Assembly (NCBI RefSeq): GCF_001541225.1
Contig: NZ_LMTS01000324.1
Location: 1 to 64,000 of the forward strand
Reading direction: 5' to 3'
DNA length: 64,000 bases
Source: Variovorax sp. WDL1
Lineage (GTDB): Bacteria; Pseudomonadota; Gammaproteobacteria; Burkholderiales; Burkholderiaceae_C
Shown: positions 53,662-62,832 of the stretch, in pieces
Layout: every line of letters starts with the position of its first letter
How positions within the stretch are numbered: the stretch's first letter is position 1
Translations under genes and position numbers: made by a program
The notes under the pieces: generated by a model
Database searches by the model: none
The model's input: the letters and a program-made list of their open reading frames with translations, nothing else
What the model was told of the DNA's origin: nothing

Positions 53662-54639
53662 ATGAGATCCCTTTCCCTCCGACTCGCATTCGTGGGCGCC
53701 GCCTTCGCCATCGGCTGCGCGGCGCAGGCCGCCGACGCCCCTCTCAAGGGCAAGACCGTGGCCTTCGTGCCCACCTCGCTCGGCTACGACCTGACCGATG
53801 GCTGGAACGCCATGGTGCGCGGCCAGCTCGAGCCGCTGGGCGTCAAATGGATCGTGCGCGACCCCAACTGGAGCACCGACGCCGGCGCCCAGGCGATCAC
53901 TTCGCTGATCAACGAGAAACCCGACGTGCTGCTGGTGCAGAACCCGGACATCCAGTCCTACGCCCGGCTGCTCAAGCGTGCCGAGGACGCCGGCATCCGC
54001 GTCGTGCAAGTCAACATGCGATCGGCTGCCAGGACGAGCGCCTTCGTCGGCGCCGACTGGGTCGGCATCGGCGAAGCCATGGCCAAGGCCGTGGTCGAGA
54101 AGTGCAGCCCGAAGACCGGCAGGTCGGGCAAGGTCACCATCGTGCAGGGCGTGCTGACGGCGGCGGCGAGCACCTTCCAGATGCAGGGCGTGCAGGCCGT
54201 GCTGGCCAAGAACCCGGACATCAAGGTGGTCTCGAACCAGGCGGCCGACTGGGACGCTTCGAAGGCCCGCGCCGTGACCGACACCGCGCTCAAGCAGCAT
54301 CCGGACCTGTGCGGCGTGATCGGCTTCTGGGACGGGCAGGACACCGGCACGGCAGCGGCAATCCGCGAGGCCAAGAAGCAGGACCAGGTGTTCCTCGCCA
54401 CCAACGGCGGCGCCGCGCGCACCGGTTGCGCCAACGTGGCCAACGGCAACTTCAGCGCCTACATGACCTACGACGTGAAGCAGCAGTCGCAGGACCTGGT
54501 GCAGGTGATCAAGACGCTGCTGGCGAGTTCGGCGCGCCCGGCGCAGGACATCTCCCGCGTCACGCCCGTGGGGGTGATCACCAAGGCCAGCCTGCGCGAC
54601 GACACGTGCTGGAACCTCGAGGAATACAAGAAGAAGTAA
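53662..54639 (+). CDS. Sugar-type ABC transporter periplasmic binding protein
   Basis: A 325-residue protein with a signal peptide ending Ala-Ala-Gln-Ala-Ala-Asp and a type I (RbsB-like) binding fold: Val-Ala-Phe-Val-Pro, Gly-Trp-Asn-Ala-Met, Gly-Phe-Trp-Asp-Gly-Gln-Asp-Thr-Gly-Thr. It contains several cysteines (Lys-Cys-Ser-Pro, Asp-Leu-Cys-Gly, Gly-Cys-Ala-Asn, Thr-Cys-Trp). AGGAGA lies before the ATG. The substrate is unknown; RbsB-like proteins usually bind sugars or polyols. Confidence 0.85.
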   Translation: MRSLSLRLAFVGAAFAIGCAAQAADAPLKGKTVAFVPTSLGYDLTDGWNAMVRGQLEPLGVKWIVRDPNWSTDAGAQAITSLINEKPDVLLVQNPDIQSYARLLKRAEDAGIRVVQVNMRSAARTSAFVGADWVGIGEAMAKAVVEKCSPKTGRSGKVTIVQGVLTAAASTFQMQGVQAVLAKNPDIKVVSNQAADWDASKARAVTDTALKQHPDLCGVIGFWDGQDTGTAAAIREAKKQDQVFLATNGGAARTGCANVANGNFSAYMTYDVKQQSQDLVQVIKTLLASSARPAQDISRVTPVGVITKASLRDDTCWNLEEYKKK

Positions 54640-54711
54640 GCACCGCGATCACCGCTCACAGCCGTACGGCGGACCGCCCGCTGCTCGGCGCGCCTCTGGA
54701 GTTTGCCGCAC

Positions 54712-56835
54712 ATGTCTGTGTCCCGAAGCATCGCCCGATGGCGATACAAGTATGTGCCCGACCACGTCGTCGGGGAGATCCTGTCGAAGAACTGGATCGA
54801 CAACGCCGTGCCCTTCCTGGCGCTGGCGGTCGTCCTGGCCGTGTTCGGCAACCTGATTCCGGACTTCTTCGGCGCCGCCAACCTGGGGGACACCTCGCGG
54901 CAGCTCGGCGAATTCATCTTCATCGTCTGCGCAATGATGATCGTGATGGTCGCCGGCGGCATCGACCTGAGCGTGGGTTCGAACTTCGCGCTGGGGAATT
55001 TCGTCGCGCTCTTCCTGATGAACGTCGCGCAGTGGTCGCCCTGGGCGGTGATGCCGGCCGTGCTCCTGGTCTGCGCGGCCGTGGGCCTGCTCAACGGCGT
55101 GCTGATCGGCTACCTGAAACTGCGCGCCTTCCTCACCACGCTGGTCACGCTGATCATCGTGCGCGCGGTGGTCGACATGCTGCTGCTCAAGCATGCGGTC
55201 GACATCGCCAGCAACATGCCGGAGTCGGCAGTGTGGGACTTCATCGGCGCGGGTTCCGCGCTCGGGGTGCCGCTGAGCTTCCTGGTGGCGGGCGTGTTCG
55301 CGGCCTGCGCCCACTTGTTTCTCAGCCGGACGCGGCCCGGCTGGCACATCATGGCGATCGGGGGCTCGCGGCGCTCCGCCTACAACGTCGGCATCCCCGT
55401 GCGGCGCACGATCTGCCTGACCTATGTGGGCTCGGGTCTGCTATGCGGCCTGGCGGCCCTGATGTATGCCGCGCGCCTGGGCAGTGCCGGCTCGGACACC
55501 GGGGTCGGCCTCGAGATCATGGCGCTCACCGCCGCGGTCGTGGGCGGCAACAGCCTCGGCGGCGGGCGGGGCTCGGTCGCGAAAGCGCTGATGGGCGCGG
55601 TGGTGGTGGTGCTCGTCACCAACGGGCTGGTGCGCATCGGATTCCAGAGCGGTGCGGGATCGCTGGCACTCGGCCTGATCCTGCTGTCGGCCATTGCGAT
55701 CGACGTGCGCTGGCTCAAGAACAAGCACAAGCTGCTGGCGAAGTCCTATGTGTCGCCCGCCTATCTGGAGCTGCCGCCGGCGCCCCCTACCGAGGCCGGC
55801 TCGGCCTCGCCCTACGCGGTGAACGATCGGCTGCGCGACGTGGCCCTGATCGGCCTCGGGCGGGTCGAAGGGCCGGAGGACGTGATCTTCGACGCGCAGG
55901 GACACCTCTACACCGGCACCCGGCACGGCGACATCGTGCGCTTCTTCGGACCGGAGCACGAGCGCATGGAGGTGTTCGCCCACGTGGGTGGTCATCCGCT
56001 GGGCCTGGCCTTCGATCGCGCGGGCAACTTGCTGGTGTGCATCGCCGGCATGGGCCTCTACAGCGTCTCGCCCGAACGCCGGATCGAGCGGCTGACCGAC
56101 GAGACGAACCGCACGCCCTGGTCCGTCATCGACGACTCGCGGCTCAAGCTGGCCGACGACCTCGACGTGGCGCCTGACGGGCGCATCTTCTTCAGCGAGG
56201 CGACCGTTCGCTACGAGATGCACAACTGGGCGTACGACGCGCTGGAGAGCCGCGGCAACGGCCGCATCATCTGCTACGACCCCGCCACCCGAAGGACCCG
56301 CACGGTGCTGCGCAACCTGGTGTTTCCCAACGGGGTGTGCATGGCGCACGACGGCGAGTCCTTCTTCTTCGCCGAGACCTGGGCCTGCCGCATCAGCCGC
56401 TACTGGTACGCCGGGCCGAAGGCGGGCAGGGTGGAGCGTGTCATCGACGACCTGCCGGGCTACCCCGACAACATCAACCGTGCCTCCGACGGCAACTTCT
56501 GGCTCGCGCTGGTCGGCATGCGGACGCCGTCCATGGACCTGTCGCTTCGCATGCCGGGATTCCGCAAGCGCATGGCGCGGCGTGTCTCGCCGCAGGAGCT
56601 CATCTTCCCGAACATCAACACCGGCTGCGTGATCAAGTTCGACGTGCAGGGCCGGGTGCTGGAATCGCTGTGGGACCTCGGCGGGGAAAACCATCCCATG
56701 ATCACCTCGATGCGCGAGCACCAGGGATACCTCTACCTCGGCGGCCTGCTCAACAACCGGATCGGCCGCCTGAAGCTGACGGACGCCGATCCGGCGTGGA
56801 CGGGGCAGCAGAGCTATTGGGGAGGCGCGGCATGA
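54712..56835 (+). CDS. ABC transporter permease fused to an SMP-30/strictosidine-synthase-like propeller
   Basis: A 707-residue two-part protein. Residues 1 to about 345 are an RbsC-type permease (Val-Ala-Gly-Gly-Ile-Asp-Leu-Ser-Val-Gly-Ser-Asn; Ala-Ile-Gly-Gly-Ser-Arg-Arg-Ser-Ala; Gly-Gly-Asn-Ser-Leu-Gly-Gly-Gly). Residues from about 375 on form a beta-propeller with Leu-Ala-Asp-Asp-Leu-Asp-Val-Ala-Pro-Asp-Gly, Phe-Pro-Asn-Gly-Val and Leu-Pro-Gly-Tyr-Pro-Asp-Asn-Ile, as in SMP-30 lactonases and strictosidine-synthase-like proteins. The ATG with GGAG 10 bp upstream was chosen; a TTG 9 bp earlier is too close to that site. Confidence 0.87.
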   Translation: MSVSRSIARWRYKYVPDHVVGEILSKNWIDNAVPFLALAVVLAVFGNLIPDFFGAANLGDTSRQLGEFIFIVCAMMIVMVAGGIDLSVGSNFALGNFVALFLMNVAQWSPWAVMPAVLLVCAAVGLLNGVLIGYLKLRAFLTTLVTLIIVRAVVDMLLLKHAVDIASNMPESAVWDFIGAGSALGVPLSFLVAGVFAACAHLFLSRTRPGWHIMAIGGSRRSAYNVGIPVRRTICLTYVGSGLLCGLAALMYAARLGSAGSDTGVGLEIMALTAAVVGGNSLGGGRGSVAKALMGAVVVVLVTNGLVRIGFQSGAGSLALGLILLSAIAIDVRWLKNKHKLLAKSYVSPAYLELPPAPPTEAGSASPYAVNDRLRDVALIGLGRVEGPEDVIFDAQGHLYTGTRHGDIVRFFGPEHERMEVFAHVGGHPLGLAFDRAGNLLVCIAGMGLYSVSPERRIERLTDETNRTPWSVIDDSRLKLADDLDVAPDGRIFFSEATVRYEMHNWAYDALESRGNGRIICYDPATRRTRTVLRNLVFPNGVCMAHDGESFFFAETWACRISRYWYAGPKAGRVERVIDDLPGYPDNINRASDGNFWLALVGMRTPSMDLSLRMPGFRKRMARRVSPQELIFPNINTGCVIKFDVQGRVLESLWDLGGENHPMITSMREHQGYLYLGGLLNNRIGRLKLTDADPAWTGQQSYWGGAA

Positions 56836-57992
56836 GACGCACGGCCACTCCGAGCGGCACCGCAGCCGGAGGCGAAGGTGCGCCCGTCAGCACGCTGCCG
56901 CACGGAAGGTTCGGGGCACTGCTCGACCGGCTGCTGGGGCGCGGCTCGCACGCCGTCACCGTGCCGCCCATGGACGGTCCGCTGCGGCCCAACAGCCTGC
57001 TCGACCAGGCGGCCGGCCTCTTGCGCATCGCCTCGCCGGACAACCTCACGCCCTCGCGCGACCAGTTGCTTTTCAGCAGCGGCCCCGAGGTGCATGCACT
57101 CGACCCTGCCACGGGCGCGCTGCGGCTGATGGGTCGTATGGATGGCGATGTGTGCGCGATCACGGCACTGGCCGACGGCGGGGCGCTCGCCGCGATCTCG
57201 GGCGGCGGTCTTCGCACGGTCGGCCAGGCGCCGATGGCCGCCAGCCTGCTGGCCGACGCCGAGCGCCGGGTGATCCGTTGCCCCACGGCCCTGCTGGCCG
57301 CTCCCGACGGCCGGCTGCTGGTCGCCGAGGGCTCGCGTGATCGCCTGCCGCCCCAGTGGCGCGCGGACCTGCTGCACGGCAAGGCGACAGGCGCGCTGTG
57401 GATGCTCGACCGCTGGGACGCGCCCGCGCGCCCCGTGGCTTCGGGCTTGGCGTGGCCCAACGGCATCGCGTGGCACCGCGACGGCTCGATCGTCGTCAGC
57501 GAAGCCTGGGCACACCGGCTGGTGCGCATCGACGGCCAGGGCCGGCGCAGCGTGCTGCTGGGCGATCTGCCAGGTTATCCGTCGAGGATCGCGCCCGCGG
57601 CCGACGGCGGCTGGTGGCTGTGCCTGTTCGCGCCGCGCAGCCAGCTGGTCGAGTTCGTGCTGCGCGAGCGCGAGTACCGCGAACAGATGATGGTGCAGAT
57701 TCCCGAGCGCTACTGGGTGGCGCCGGCGCTGGCATCTGGCCAGGACTTCCGAGAGCCCATGCAGGGTGGCGGCATCAAGTCGATGGGCAGGCTGAAGCCA
57801 TGGGCGCCGACACGTTCCTACGGGCTGGTGTGCAAGCTCGACGCCGACTTTCAGCCGCAATGGAGCGCGCACAGCCGCGCCGACGGGCGCAGGCACGGCG
57901 TGACAAGCGTGGCCGAACTGGGCGGCCGCCTGTACGTGGGTTGCCAGGGGGGCGACGAGGTCGTCTCGCTGGACGTGCAAGCGCGGGAATGA
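56832..57992 (+). CDS. SMP-30/strictosidine-synthase-like beta-propeller protein
   Basis: A 386-residue protein with the same propeller hallmarks as the preceding fusion: Trp-Pro-Asn-Gly-Ile-Ala, Val-Val-Ser-Glu-Ala-Trp-Ala, Leu-Pro-Gly-Tyr-Pro-Ser. No clear signal peptide is seen; the first 35 residues are polar. Relatives hydrolyse lactones, but the full metal site cannot be confirmed by eye. It overlaps the fusion gene by 4 bp, and the ATPase gene starts 4 bp later, so the three are co-translated. Confidence 0.8.
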   Translation: MRRTATPSGTAAGGEGAPVSTLPHGRFGALLDRLLGRGSHAVTVPPMDGPLRPNSLLDQAAGLLRIASPDNLTPSRDQLLFSSGPEVHALDPATGALRLMGRMDGDVCAITALADGGALAAISGGGLRTVGQAPMAASLLADAERRVIRCPTALLAAPDGRLLVAEGSRDRLPPQWRADLLHGKATGALWMLDRWDAPARPVASGLAWPNGIAWHRDGSIVVSEAWAHRLVRIDGQGRRSVLLGDLPGYPSRIAPAADGGWWLCLFAPRSQLVEFVLREREYREQMMVQIPERYWVAPALASGQDFREPMQGGGIKSMGRLKPWAPTRSYGLVCKLDADFQPQWSAHSRADGRRHGVTSVAELGGRLYVGCQGGDEVVSLDVQARE

Positions 57993-57996
57993 AGCC

Positions 57997-59493
57997 ATGG
58001 ACCACTTGATCGAACTCCGGAACATCGGCAAGGAATACCGCGGCGCTCACGCGGTGCGCGACGTCTCGTTGGGCGTGCGGCGCGGAGAGGTGCATGCGCT
58101 GCTCGGCGAGAACGGCGCGGGCAAGTCGACGCTGACCAAGATCCTGGCCGGCGCGGTGCAGCCGTCGCAGGGGCAGATCCTGCTCGAGGGCCGGCCGGTG
58201 AGCTTCGCCACGCCCCACGACGCGCTCGCACATGGCATCGCCATGGTCTACCAGGAAACCAGCCTGGTGCCGTCGCTGACCGTGGCGCAGAACCTCTATC
58301 TCGGCGACGAGCCCTTCTTCAACCGCCTGCGCGGCCTGTACATCGCCGCGCAGCAGTTCCTGCAGCGCCTGAACTTCAACGTCGATCCGACGAAGCTGGT
58401 GTCGCAGCTCGGGGCGGCGCAGCGGCAGATGGTGGAGATCGCGCGGGCGGTGCAGCACGAGGCCCGGCTCATCATCTTCGACGAGCCGACGGCAACCTTG
58501 ACGCCCGAGGAGAAACACCACTTCTTCGGCTTGGTGCAGCGGCTGCGCGCGGAGGGCGTGTCGATCGTCTTCATCTCTCACGCGCTCGAGGAGGCGCTGA
58601 TGATCGCCGACCGCATCACCATCCTGCGCGATGGCGAGCACGTGCTGACCGCCGACGCAGGCGAGATGGACCGCGACCGGATCATCCAGGCGATGGTCGG
58701 GCGCTCGCTCTCGCAGGAGCTCTATGGCAACCGGTCGCAGCGGGTACGCCGCCCGCGCGGCGCAAAGGTGCTGAGCGTGCAGAACCTGTCGATGGGCACC
58801 ATCGTCAAGAACAATGCCTTCTCGCTCTATGCGGGCCAGATCACCGGCATGTTCGGGCTGATCGGCTCGGGGCGCACTGAGACGGCCAAGATCGTGGCCG
58901 GCGTGGCGAAGCGGGATTTCCTGCACGGCGGAGAGATCCTGCTCGACGGCGAACCGGTGCGCTACCGCACACCGCGCCCGGCGGTCAGGGGCGGCGTCGT
59001 CTACGTGACGGAAGACCGCAAGCTCGAAGGCTTCTTCGAGACCTTGTCGATCGCCGAGAACATCTACACCGGACAGCTGGCGTCGTCGCCGAGCCCGTTC
59101 ATGCTCGCGCGGCAAGGCCAGATGCGAGAGCTCGCCGAGGCCTGGCGCAAGCGATTGTCGATCCGCGCGATCGACAGCGATGCGCGAATCGTCGAGCTGT
59201 CGGGCGGCAACCAGCAGAAGGTGGTGATCGCCAAGTCGCTGGTCCAGAGGCCGCGCCTGGTGATCTTCGACGAGCCTACCCGCGGGGTCGACGTCGGCGC
59301 GATCGCCGAGATCCACCAGCTGATCCACTCCCTGGCCGACGAAGGCATCGCGGTACTCGTGATCTCGTCCTACCTGCCGGAGATCCTGACCTTGTCCGAT
59401 CGAATACTCGTCACGCGGCAGGGCCGCGTCGTCGAGGAGTTCGCACCGGAAGCCGCCACCGAAGACAGGATCATGTACGCGGCGGTGCACTGA
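57997..59493 (+). CDS. Sugar-type ABC transporter ATPase with two nucleotide-binding domains
   Basis: A 498-residue RbsA/MglA-like tandem ATPase. The first domain has Walker A Gly-Glu-Asn-Gly-Ala-Gly-Lys-Ser-Thr and Walker B Leu-Ile-Ile-Phe-Asp-Glu-Pro-Thr-Ala, with a variant signature Leu-Gly-Ala-Ala-Gln-Arg-Gln. The second has the expected degenerate Walker A (Gly-Leu-Ile-Gly-Ser-Gly-Arg-Thr-Glu), signature Leu-Ser-Gly-Gly-Asn-Gln-Gln-Lys and Walker B. It powers the two permeases upstream and is the last gene of the block. Confidence 0.92.
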   Translation: MDHLIELRNIGKEYRGAHAVRDVSLGVRRGEVHALLGENGAGKSTLTKILAGAVQPSQGQILLEGRPVSFATPHDALAHGIAMVYQETSLVPSLTVAQNLYLGDEPFFNRLRGLYIAAQQFLQRLNFNVDPTKLVSQLGAAQRQMVEIARAVQHEARLIIFDEPTATLTPEEKHHFFGLVQRLRAEGVSIVFISHALEEALMIADRITILRDGEHVLTADAGEMDRDRIIQAMVGRSLSQELYGNRSQRVRRPRGAKVLSVQNLSMGTIVKNNAFSLYAGQITGMFGLIGSGRTETAKIVAGVAKRDFLHGGEILLDGEPVRYRTPRPAVRGGVVYVTEDRKLEGFFETLSIAENIYTGQLASSPSPFMLARQGQMRELAEAWRKRLSIRAIDSDARIVELSGGNQQKVVIAKSLVQRPRLVIFDEPTRGVDVGAIAEIHQLIHSLADEGIAVLVISSYLPEILTLSDRILVTRQGRVVEEFAPEAATEDRIMYAAVH

Positions 59494-59551
59494 CCTGGAC
59501 CGAGGCCCACGATTCGAAGCCGCACCCTCCACTCCACAGCCTTGGAGACGC

Positions 59552-60460
59552 TCAGCTGTCGGCGAAGTGCTCGAACAGCAGCCCGCGCAGCCACTGGTTG
59601 CCAGGGTCGCGGTGGAAGCGCGCATGCCAGAAGCAGTTGATCGCGATTTCCGGAAGCTTGGCTGGGTGCGCCCGCGAGACCAGCCCGAAAGGCTCGGCGA
59701 TGCTGCGGGCCAGGCGCTCGGGCACGGTGGCGATCATCGGCGTGGCGCGCAGGATGTGGCCGATGGCGACGAAGTGCGGCACCGTCAGCCGGATGCGACG
59801 CACGATGCCCTGCGCGGCCATCAGATTGTCGACTTGGCCGTGGCCGGTGCACACGGCCTGCACCAGCAGGTGGTCGGCGGCCGAGAAGTCCTTGAGCGAC
59901 AGCCGCGGCCTGGCGGCAAGCGGATGCGCCGCGCCGAAGAGGCACACGTAGCGCTGCCGGAACAGGCGCCGCTGGAAGATGCTGGTCTTTAGCTGCGGCA
60001 GCAGGCCGATGGCGATGTCCACATGGCCGGCCTCCATCGCATCGCGCAGGTTGACAGCGGTGTTGCGCACGGTGCTGATCGTCACTCCCGGTGCAGTGCG
60101 CGCGAGCAGCTCCATGAGCAGCGGCGTGAAGTAGATCTCGCCGATGTCGGTCATCGCGAGCGTGAAGCCGCGCGTGCTGGTGGCGGGGTCGAAGACGGTG
60201 TGCTGGTTGAGCGCGCCGTGCAGCGCGCTCATGGCATAGGCCACCGGCTCCGCCAGCTGCAGCGCGAAGGGCGTGGGTTCCATGCCGCGCGCGGTCCGCA
60301 GGAACAGCTCGTCGCCGAACACGCGGCGCAGCCGCGCCAGCGCATTGCTGATGGCCGGCTGCGACAGGCCGAGCGTCTCGGCCACTGCCGAGACGCGCTT
60401 CTCGGCCAGCATGCGGTCGAAAACGAGGAGCAGATTCAGGTCGATGTCCTTGAGCTCCAT
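59552..60460 (-). CDS. nagR: LysR-family regulator, NahR/NagR-like
   Basis: A 302-residue LysR protein beginning Met-Glu-Leu-Lys-Asp-Ile-Asp-Leu-Asn-Leu-Leu, with the helix-turn-helix Ala-Glu-Thr-Leu-Gly-Leu-Ser-Gln-Pro-Ala-Ile-Ser-Asn-Ala. The stretches Phe-Thr-Leu-Ala-Met-Thr-Asp-Ile-Gly-Glu-Ile-Tyr-Phe, Pro-His-Phe-Val-Ala-Ile-Gly-His-Ile-Leu and Leu-Pro-Glu-Ile-Ala-Ile-Asn are, from memory, close to NahR, the salicylate-responsive activator. It is divergent from the ring-hydroxylase genes, and a NahR-type site lies in the spacer. Orthology to NagR is inferred. Confidence 0.82.
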   Translation of the reverse strand: MELKDIDLNLLLVFDRMLAEKRVSAVAETLGLSQPAISNALARLRRVFGDELFLRTARGMEPTPFALQLAEPVAYAMSALHGALNQHTVFDPATSTRGFTLAMTDIGEIYFTPLLMELLARTAPGVTISTVRNTAVNLRDAMEAGHVDIAIGLLPQLKTSIFQRRLFRQRYVCLFGAAHPLAARPRLSLKDFSAADHLLVQAVCTGHGQVDNLMAAQGIVRRIRLTVPHFVAIGHILRATPMIATVPERLARSIAEPFGLVSRAHPAKLPEIAINCFWHARFHRDPGNQWLRGLLFEHFADS

Positions 60461-60474
60461 GCGCGCACACCTTT

Positions 60475-60489
60475 ATTCACGACAGTGAT
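60475..60489 (+). promoter_or_regulatory. NahR/NagR-type operator
   Basis: ATTCACGACAGTGAT matches the published NahR recognition pattern ATTCACGCT-N2-TGAT at the invariant ATTCACG and TGAT blocks. A second ATTCACGA copy begins at 60497, exactly 22 bp (about two helical turns) further on. It lies just upstream of both divergent genes. Confidence 0.6.
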
Positions 60490-60535
60490 TCGATAGATTC
60501 ACGAGATTCTATTGGCCAATGTGCGTCCGGAGCCG

Positions 60536-61543
60536 ATGATCGGCGCCATGGACTTGCACATCCGCCCCCTGGGCCGCACCCTCGACGTTCGCCCTGGCGC
60601 GAACCTGCTCGAGGTGCTGCGCGAGCATCAGGTGCCGGTGTCGTACAGCTGCATGGCCGGGCGCTGCGGCACCTGCCGCTGCAAGCTGGTCGAAGGCCGG
60701 CTGCTCGATGGCGGCCCCGGGCCCGGCGCGATGCGGCCCGAGGGGCTGCGCGAGCAGCACGTGCTGGCCTGCCAGAGCACGCTGACCGAAAGCTGCACCA
60801 TCGAGATCCCCGAGCCCGACGAGGTGGTGGTGCACCCGGCGCGGATCATCAAGGCCACGATCGCAGGCATCGACATGCTCACCCACGACATCCGTCGGCT
60901 GCGCCTGAAGCCGGCCAAGCCGCTGTCCTTCTCGCCGGGGCAATACGCCCAGCTGCAGTTCGCGCCCGAGCATGTGCGGCCCTATTCGATGGCGCGCACG
61001 AGCGGCGACGCGGAGCTGGAATTCCATGTGCGGCGCGTGCCCGGCGGCCGCGTCACCGACTACGTGTTCGAGAAGCTCAAGCCGGGCGACGCGGTGCGCG
61101 TGAGCGGGCCGATGGGCGCGGCCTACCTGCGAACGCGGCACGACGGCCCCATCCTCTGCGCGGCCGGCGGCACGGGGCTGGCGCCCGTGCTGGCGATCGT
61201 ACGCGGCGCGATCGAGGCCGGGATGGCCAACCCGATCCACCTCTATTTCGGCGTGCGCTCGGACGCGGACGTGTACGGGCTCGAGGAGCTGCGCGAGCTG
61301 CAGGCGCTGCATCCGGCGCTGAAGGTGCATGTCGTCGGCGTCACGGGTCCGCTGCGCCCGGGCATGCGCCAGGGCCTGATCACCGACGCCATTCGTGCCG
61401 ACTGGCCGGCCGGCTTCGAGGGATGGCGCGCCTACCTCTGTGGCTCGCCGCCGATGGTGGAGGCGGTCACGCTGCTGCTCGAGGAGCGCGGGCTGCCCGT
61501 CGAGAAGATCCATGCCGATGCCTTCTATCCGCAGGCAGCCTGA
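60536..61543 (+). CDS. nagAa: Ring-hydroxylating oxygenase ferredoxin reductase (NagAa/NahAa-like)
   Basis: A 335-residue electron-transfer protein. The N-terminal plant-type 2Fe-2S domain has [12 protein letters not shown] and a distal Cys-Gln-Ser. The FAD domain has Arg-Pro-Tyr-Ser-Met-Ala and the NAD domain [10 protein letters not shown]. Order and motifs match the naphthalene/salicylate system reductase. The start is uncertain: ATG at 60536, with GGAG 3 bp upstream, or ATG at 60548, where the conserved part begins. Confidence 0.82.
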   Translation: MIGAMDLHIRPLGRTLDVRPGANLLEVLREHQVPVSYSCMAGRCGTCRCKLVEGRLLDGGPGPGAMRPEGLREQHVLACQSTLTESCTIEIPEPDEVVVHPARIIKATIAGIDMLTHDIRRLRLKPAKPLSFSPGQYAQLQFAPEHVRPYSMARTSGDAELEFHVRRVPGGRVTDYVFEKLKPGDAVRVSGPMGAAYLRTRHDGPILCAAGGTGLAPVLAIVRGAIEAGMANPIHLYFGVRSDADVYGLEELRELQALHPALKVHVVGVTGPLRPGMRQGLITDAIRADWPAGFEGWRAYLCGSPPMVEAVTLLLEERGLPVEKIHADAFYPQAA

Positions 61544-61566
61544 GGCGAAGACAGTAAGGAGACCCC

Positions 61567-62832
61567 ATGACCAACGCCAACCCCTCGATCGTGTTCCCCC
61601 GCGAGCTGCGATGGGAATCGGAGAAGACCAGCCGCATTCCCTTCATGGCCTACACCGGCGAGGAACAGCACAAGAAAGAGCTGGAGCGCTTCTTCTACAG
61701 CAAGCACTGGTGCTACGTCGGCCTCGAGGCGGAGATCCCGAACGCGGGCGACTTCAAGCGCACCGCGATCGGCGAGCGCTCGGTGATCATGGTGCGCGAC
61801 GCCGACGGCGGCATCAACGTGGTGGAGAACGTCTGCGCCCATCGCGGCATGCGCTTCTGCCGCGAGCGGCAGGGCAACCGCAAGGAGTTCGTCTGCCCCT
61901 ACCACCAGTGGAACTACACGTTGAAGGGCGACCTGCAGGGCGTGCCCTTCCGCCGCGGCGTGAAGCAGGACGGCAAGGTCAACGGCGGCATGCCGGCCGA
62001 CTTCAAGACGGAGGAGAACAGCCTCAACAAACTGAAGGTGGCGACGCGCGGCGGGGTGGTCTTCGCGTCCTTCGATCATGAGATCGAATCGCTGGAGGAC
62101 TTCATGGGGCCGGCGATCCTGGGCTACTTCGACCGCCTCTTCAACGGCCGCAAGCTGAAGATCCTCGGCTACAACCGCCAGCGCATCCCCGGCAACTGGA
62201 AGCTCATGCAGGAGAACATCAAGGACCCGTACCACCCGGGGCTCCTGCACACCTGGTTCGTGACCTTCGGGCTCTGGCGCGCCGACAACAAGTCGGAGCT
62301 GAAGATGGACGCGCGCGGCCGTCACGCAGCGATGATCTCGACCCGCGGCAGTGCCGGCAAGGCGGCGCAGGTCACGCAGGTCTCCAGCTTCAAGGAGAGC
62401 ATGCAGCTGAAGGACCCGCGCTTCCTGGACATCGTGCCCGAAGCCTGGTGGGGCGGCCCGACGGCGGTGATGACGACGCTGTTCCCGAGCGTGATCCTGC
62501 AGCAGCAGGTCAACAGCGTCTCGACGCGCCACATCCAGCCGGTGGGCCACGGCGCCTTCGACTTCGTATGGACGCATTTCGGCTTCGAGGACGACAGCGA
62601 GGAGATGGAGCAGCGCCGCCTGCGCCAGGCCAACCTGTTCGGGCCGGCGGGCTTCGTTTCGGCCGACGACGGCGAGGTGATCGAGTTCTCGCAGCAGGGC
62701 TTCGAGCAGAAGCCCTACCACCGCACGCTCGCCGAGCTCGGCGGGCGGGAGGTGGAGGACACCGACCACATGGTGACCGAGACGCTGATCCGCGGGATGT
62801 ATCGCTATTGGCGCGAGGTGATGGAGGCATGA
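61567..62832 (+). CDS. nagG: Ring-hydroxylating oxygenase alpha subunit, salicylate 5-hydroxylase-like (NagG)
   Basis: A 421-residue oxygenase. The Rieske site is Cys-Ala-His-Arg-Gly...Cys-Pro-Tyr-His-Gln-Trp, and the mononuclear iron site includes Glu-Asn-x-x-Asp-Pro-Tyr-His-Pro-Gly-Leu-Leu-His. The gene order (NagR-like, NagAa-like, this gene, beta subunit) is that of the nag salicylate-5-hydroxylase operon, which makes gentisate. Anthranilate or another hydroxybenzoate remains possible. AAGGAG precedes the ATG. No gentisate dioxygenase is in the window. Confidence 0.8.
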   Translation: MTNANPSIVFPRELRWESEKTSRIPFMAYTGEEQHKKELERFFYSKHWCYVGLEAEIPNAGDFKRTAIGERSVIMVRDADGGINVVENVCAHRGMRFCRERQGNRKEFVCPYHQWNYTLKGDLQGVPFRRGVKQDGKVNGGMPADFKTEENSLNKLKVATRGGVVFASFDHEIESLEDFMGPAILGYFDRLFNGRKLKILGYNRQRIPGNWKLMQENIKDPYHPGLLHTWFVTFGLWRADNKSELKMDARGRHAAMISTRGSAGKAAQVTQVSSFKESMQLKDPRFLDIVPEAWWGGPTAVMTTLFPSVILQQQVNSVSTRHIQPVGHGAFDFVWTHFGFEDDSEEMEQRRLRQANLFGPAGFVSADDGEVIEFSQQGFEQKPYHRTLAELGGREVEDTDHMVTETLIRGMYRYWREVMEA

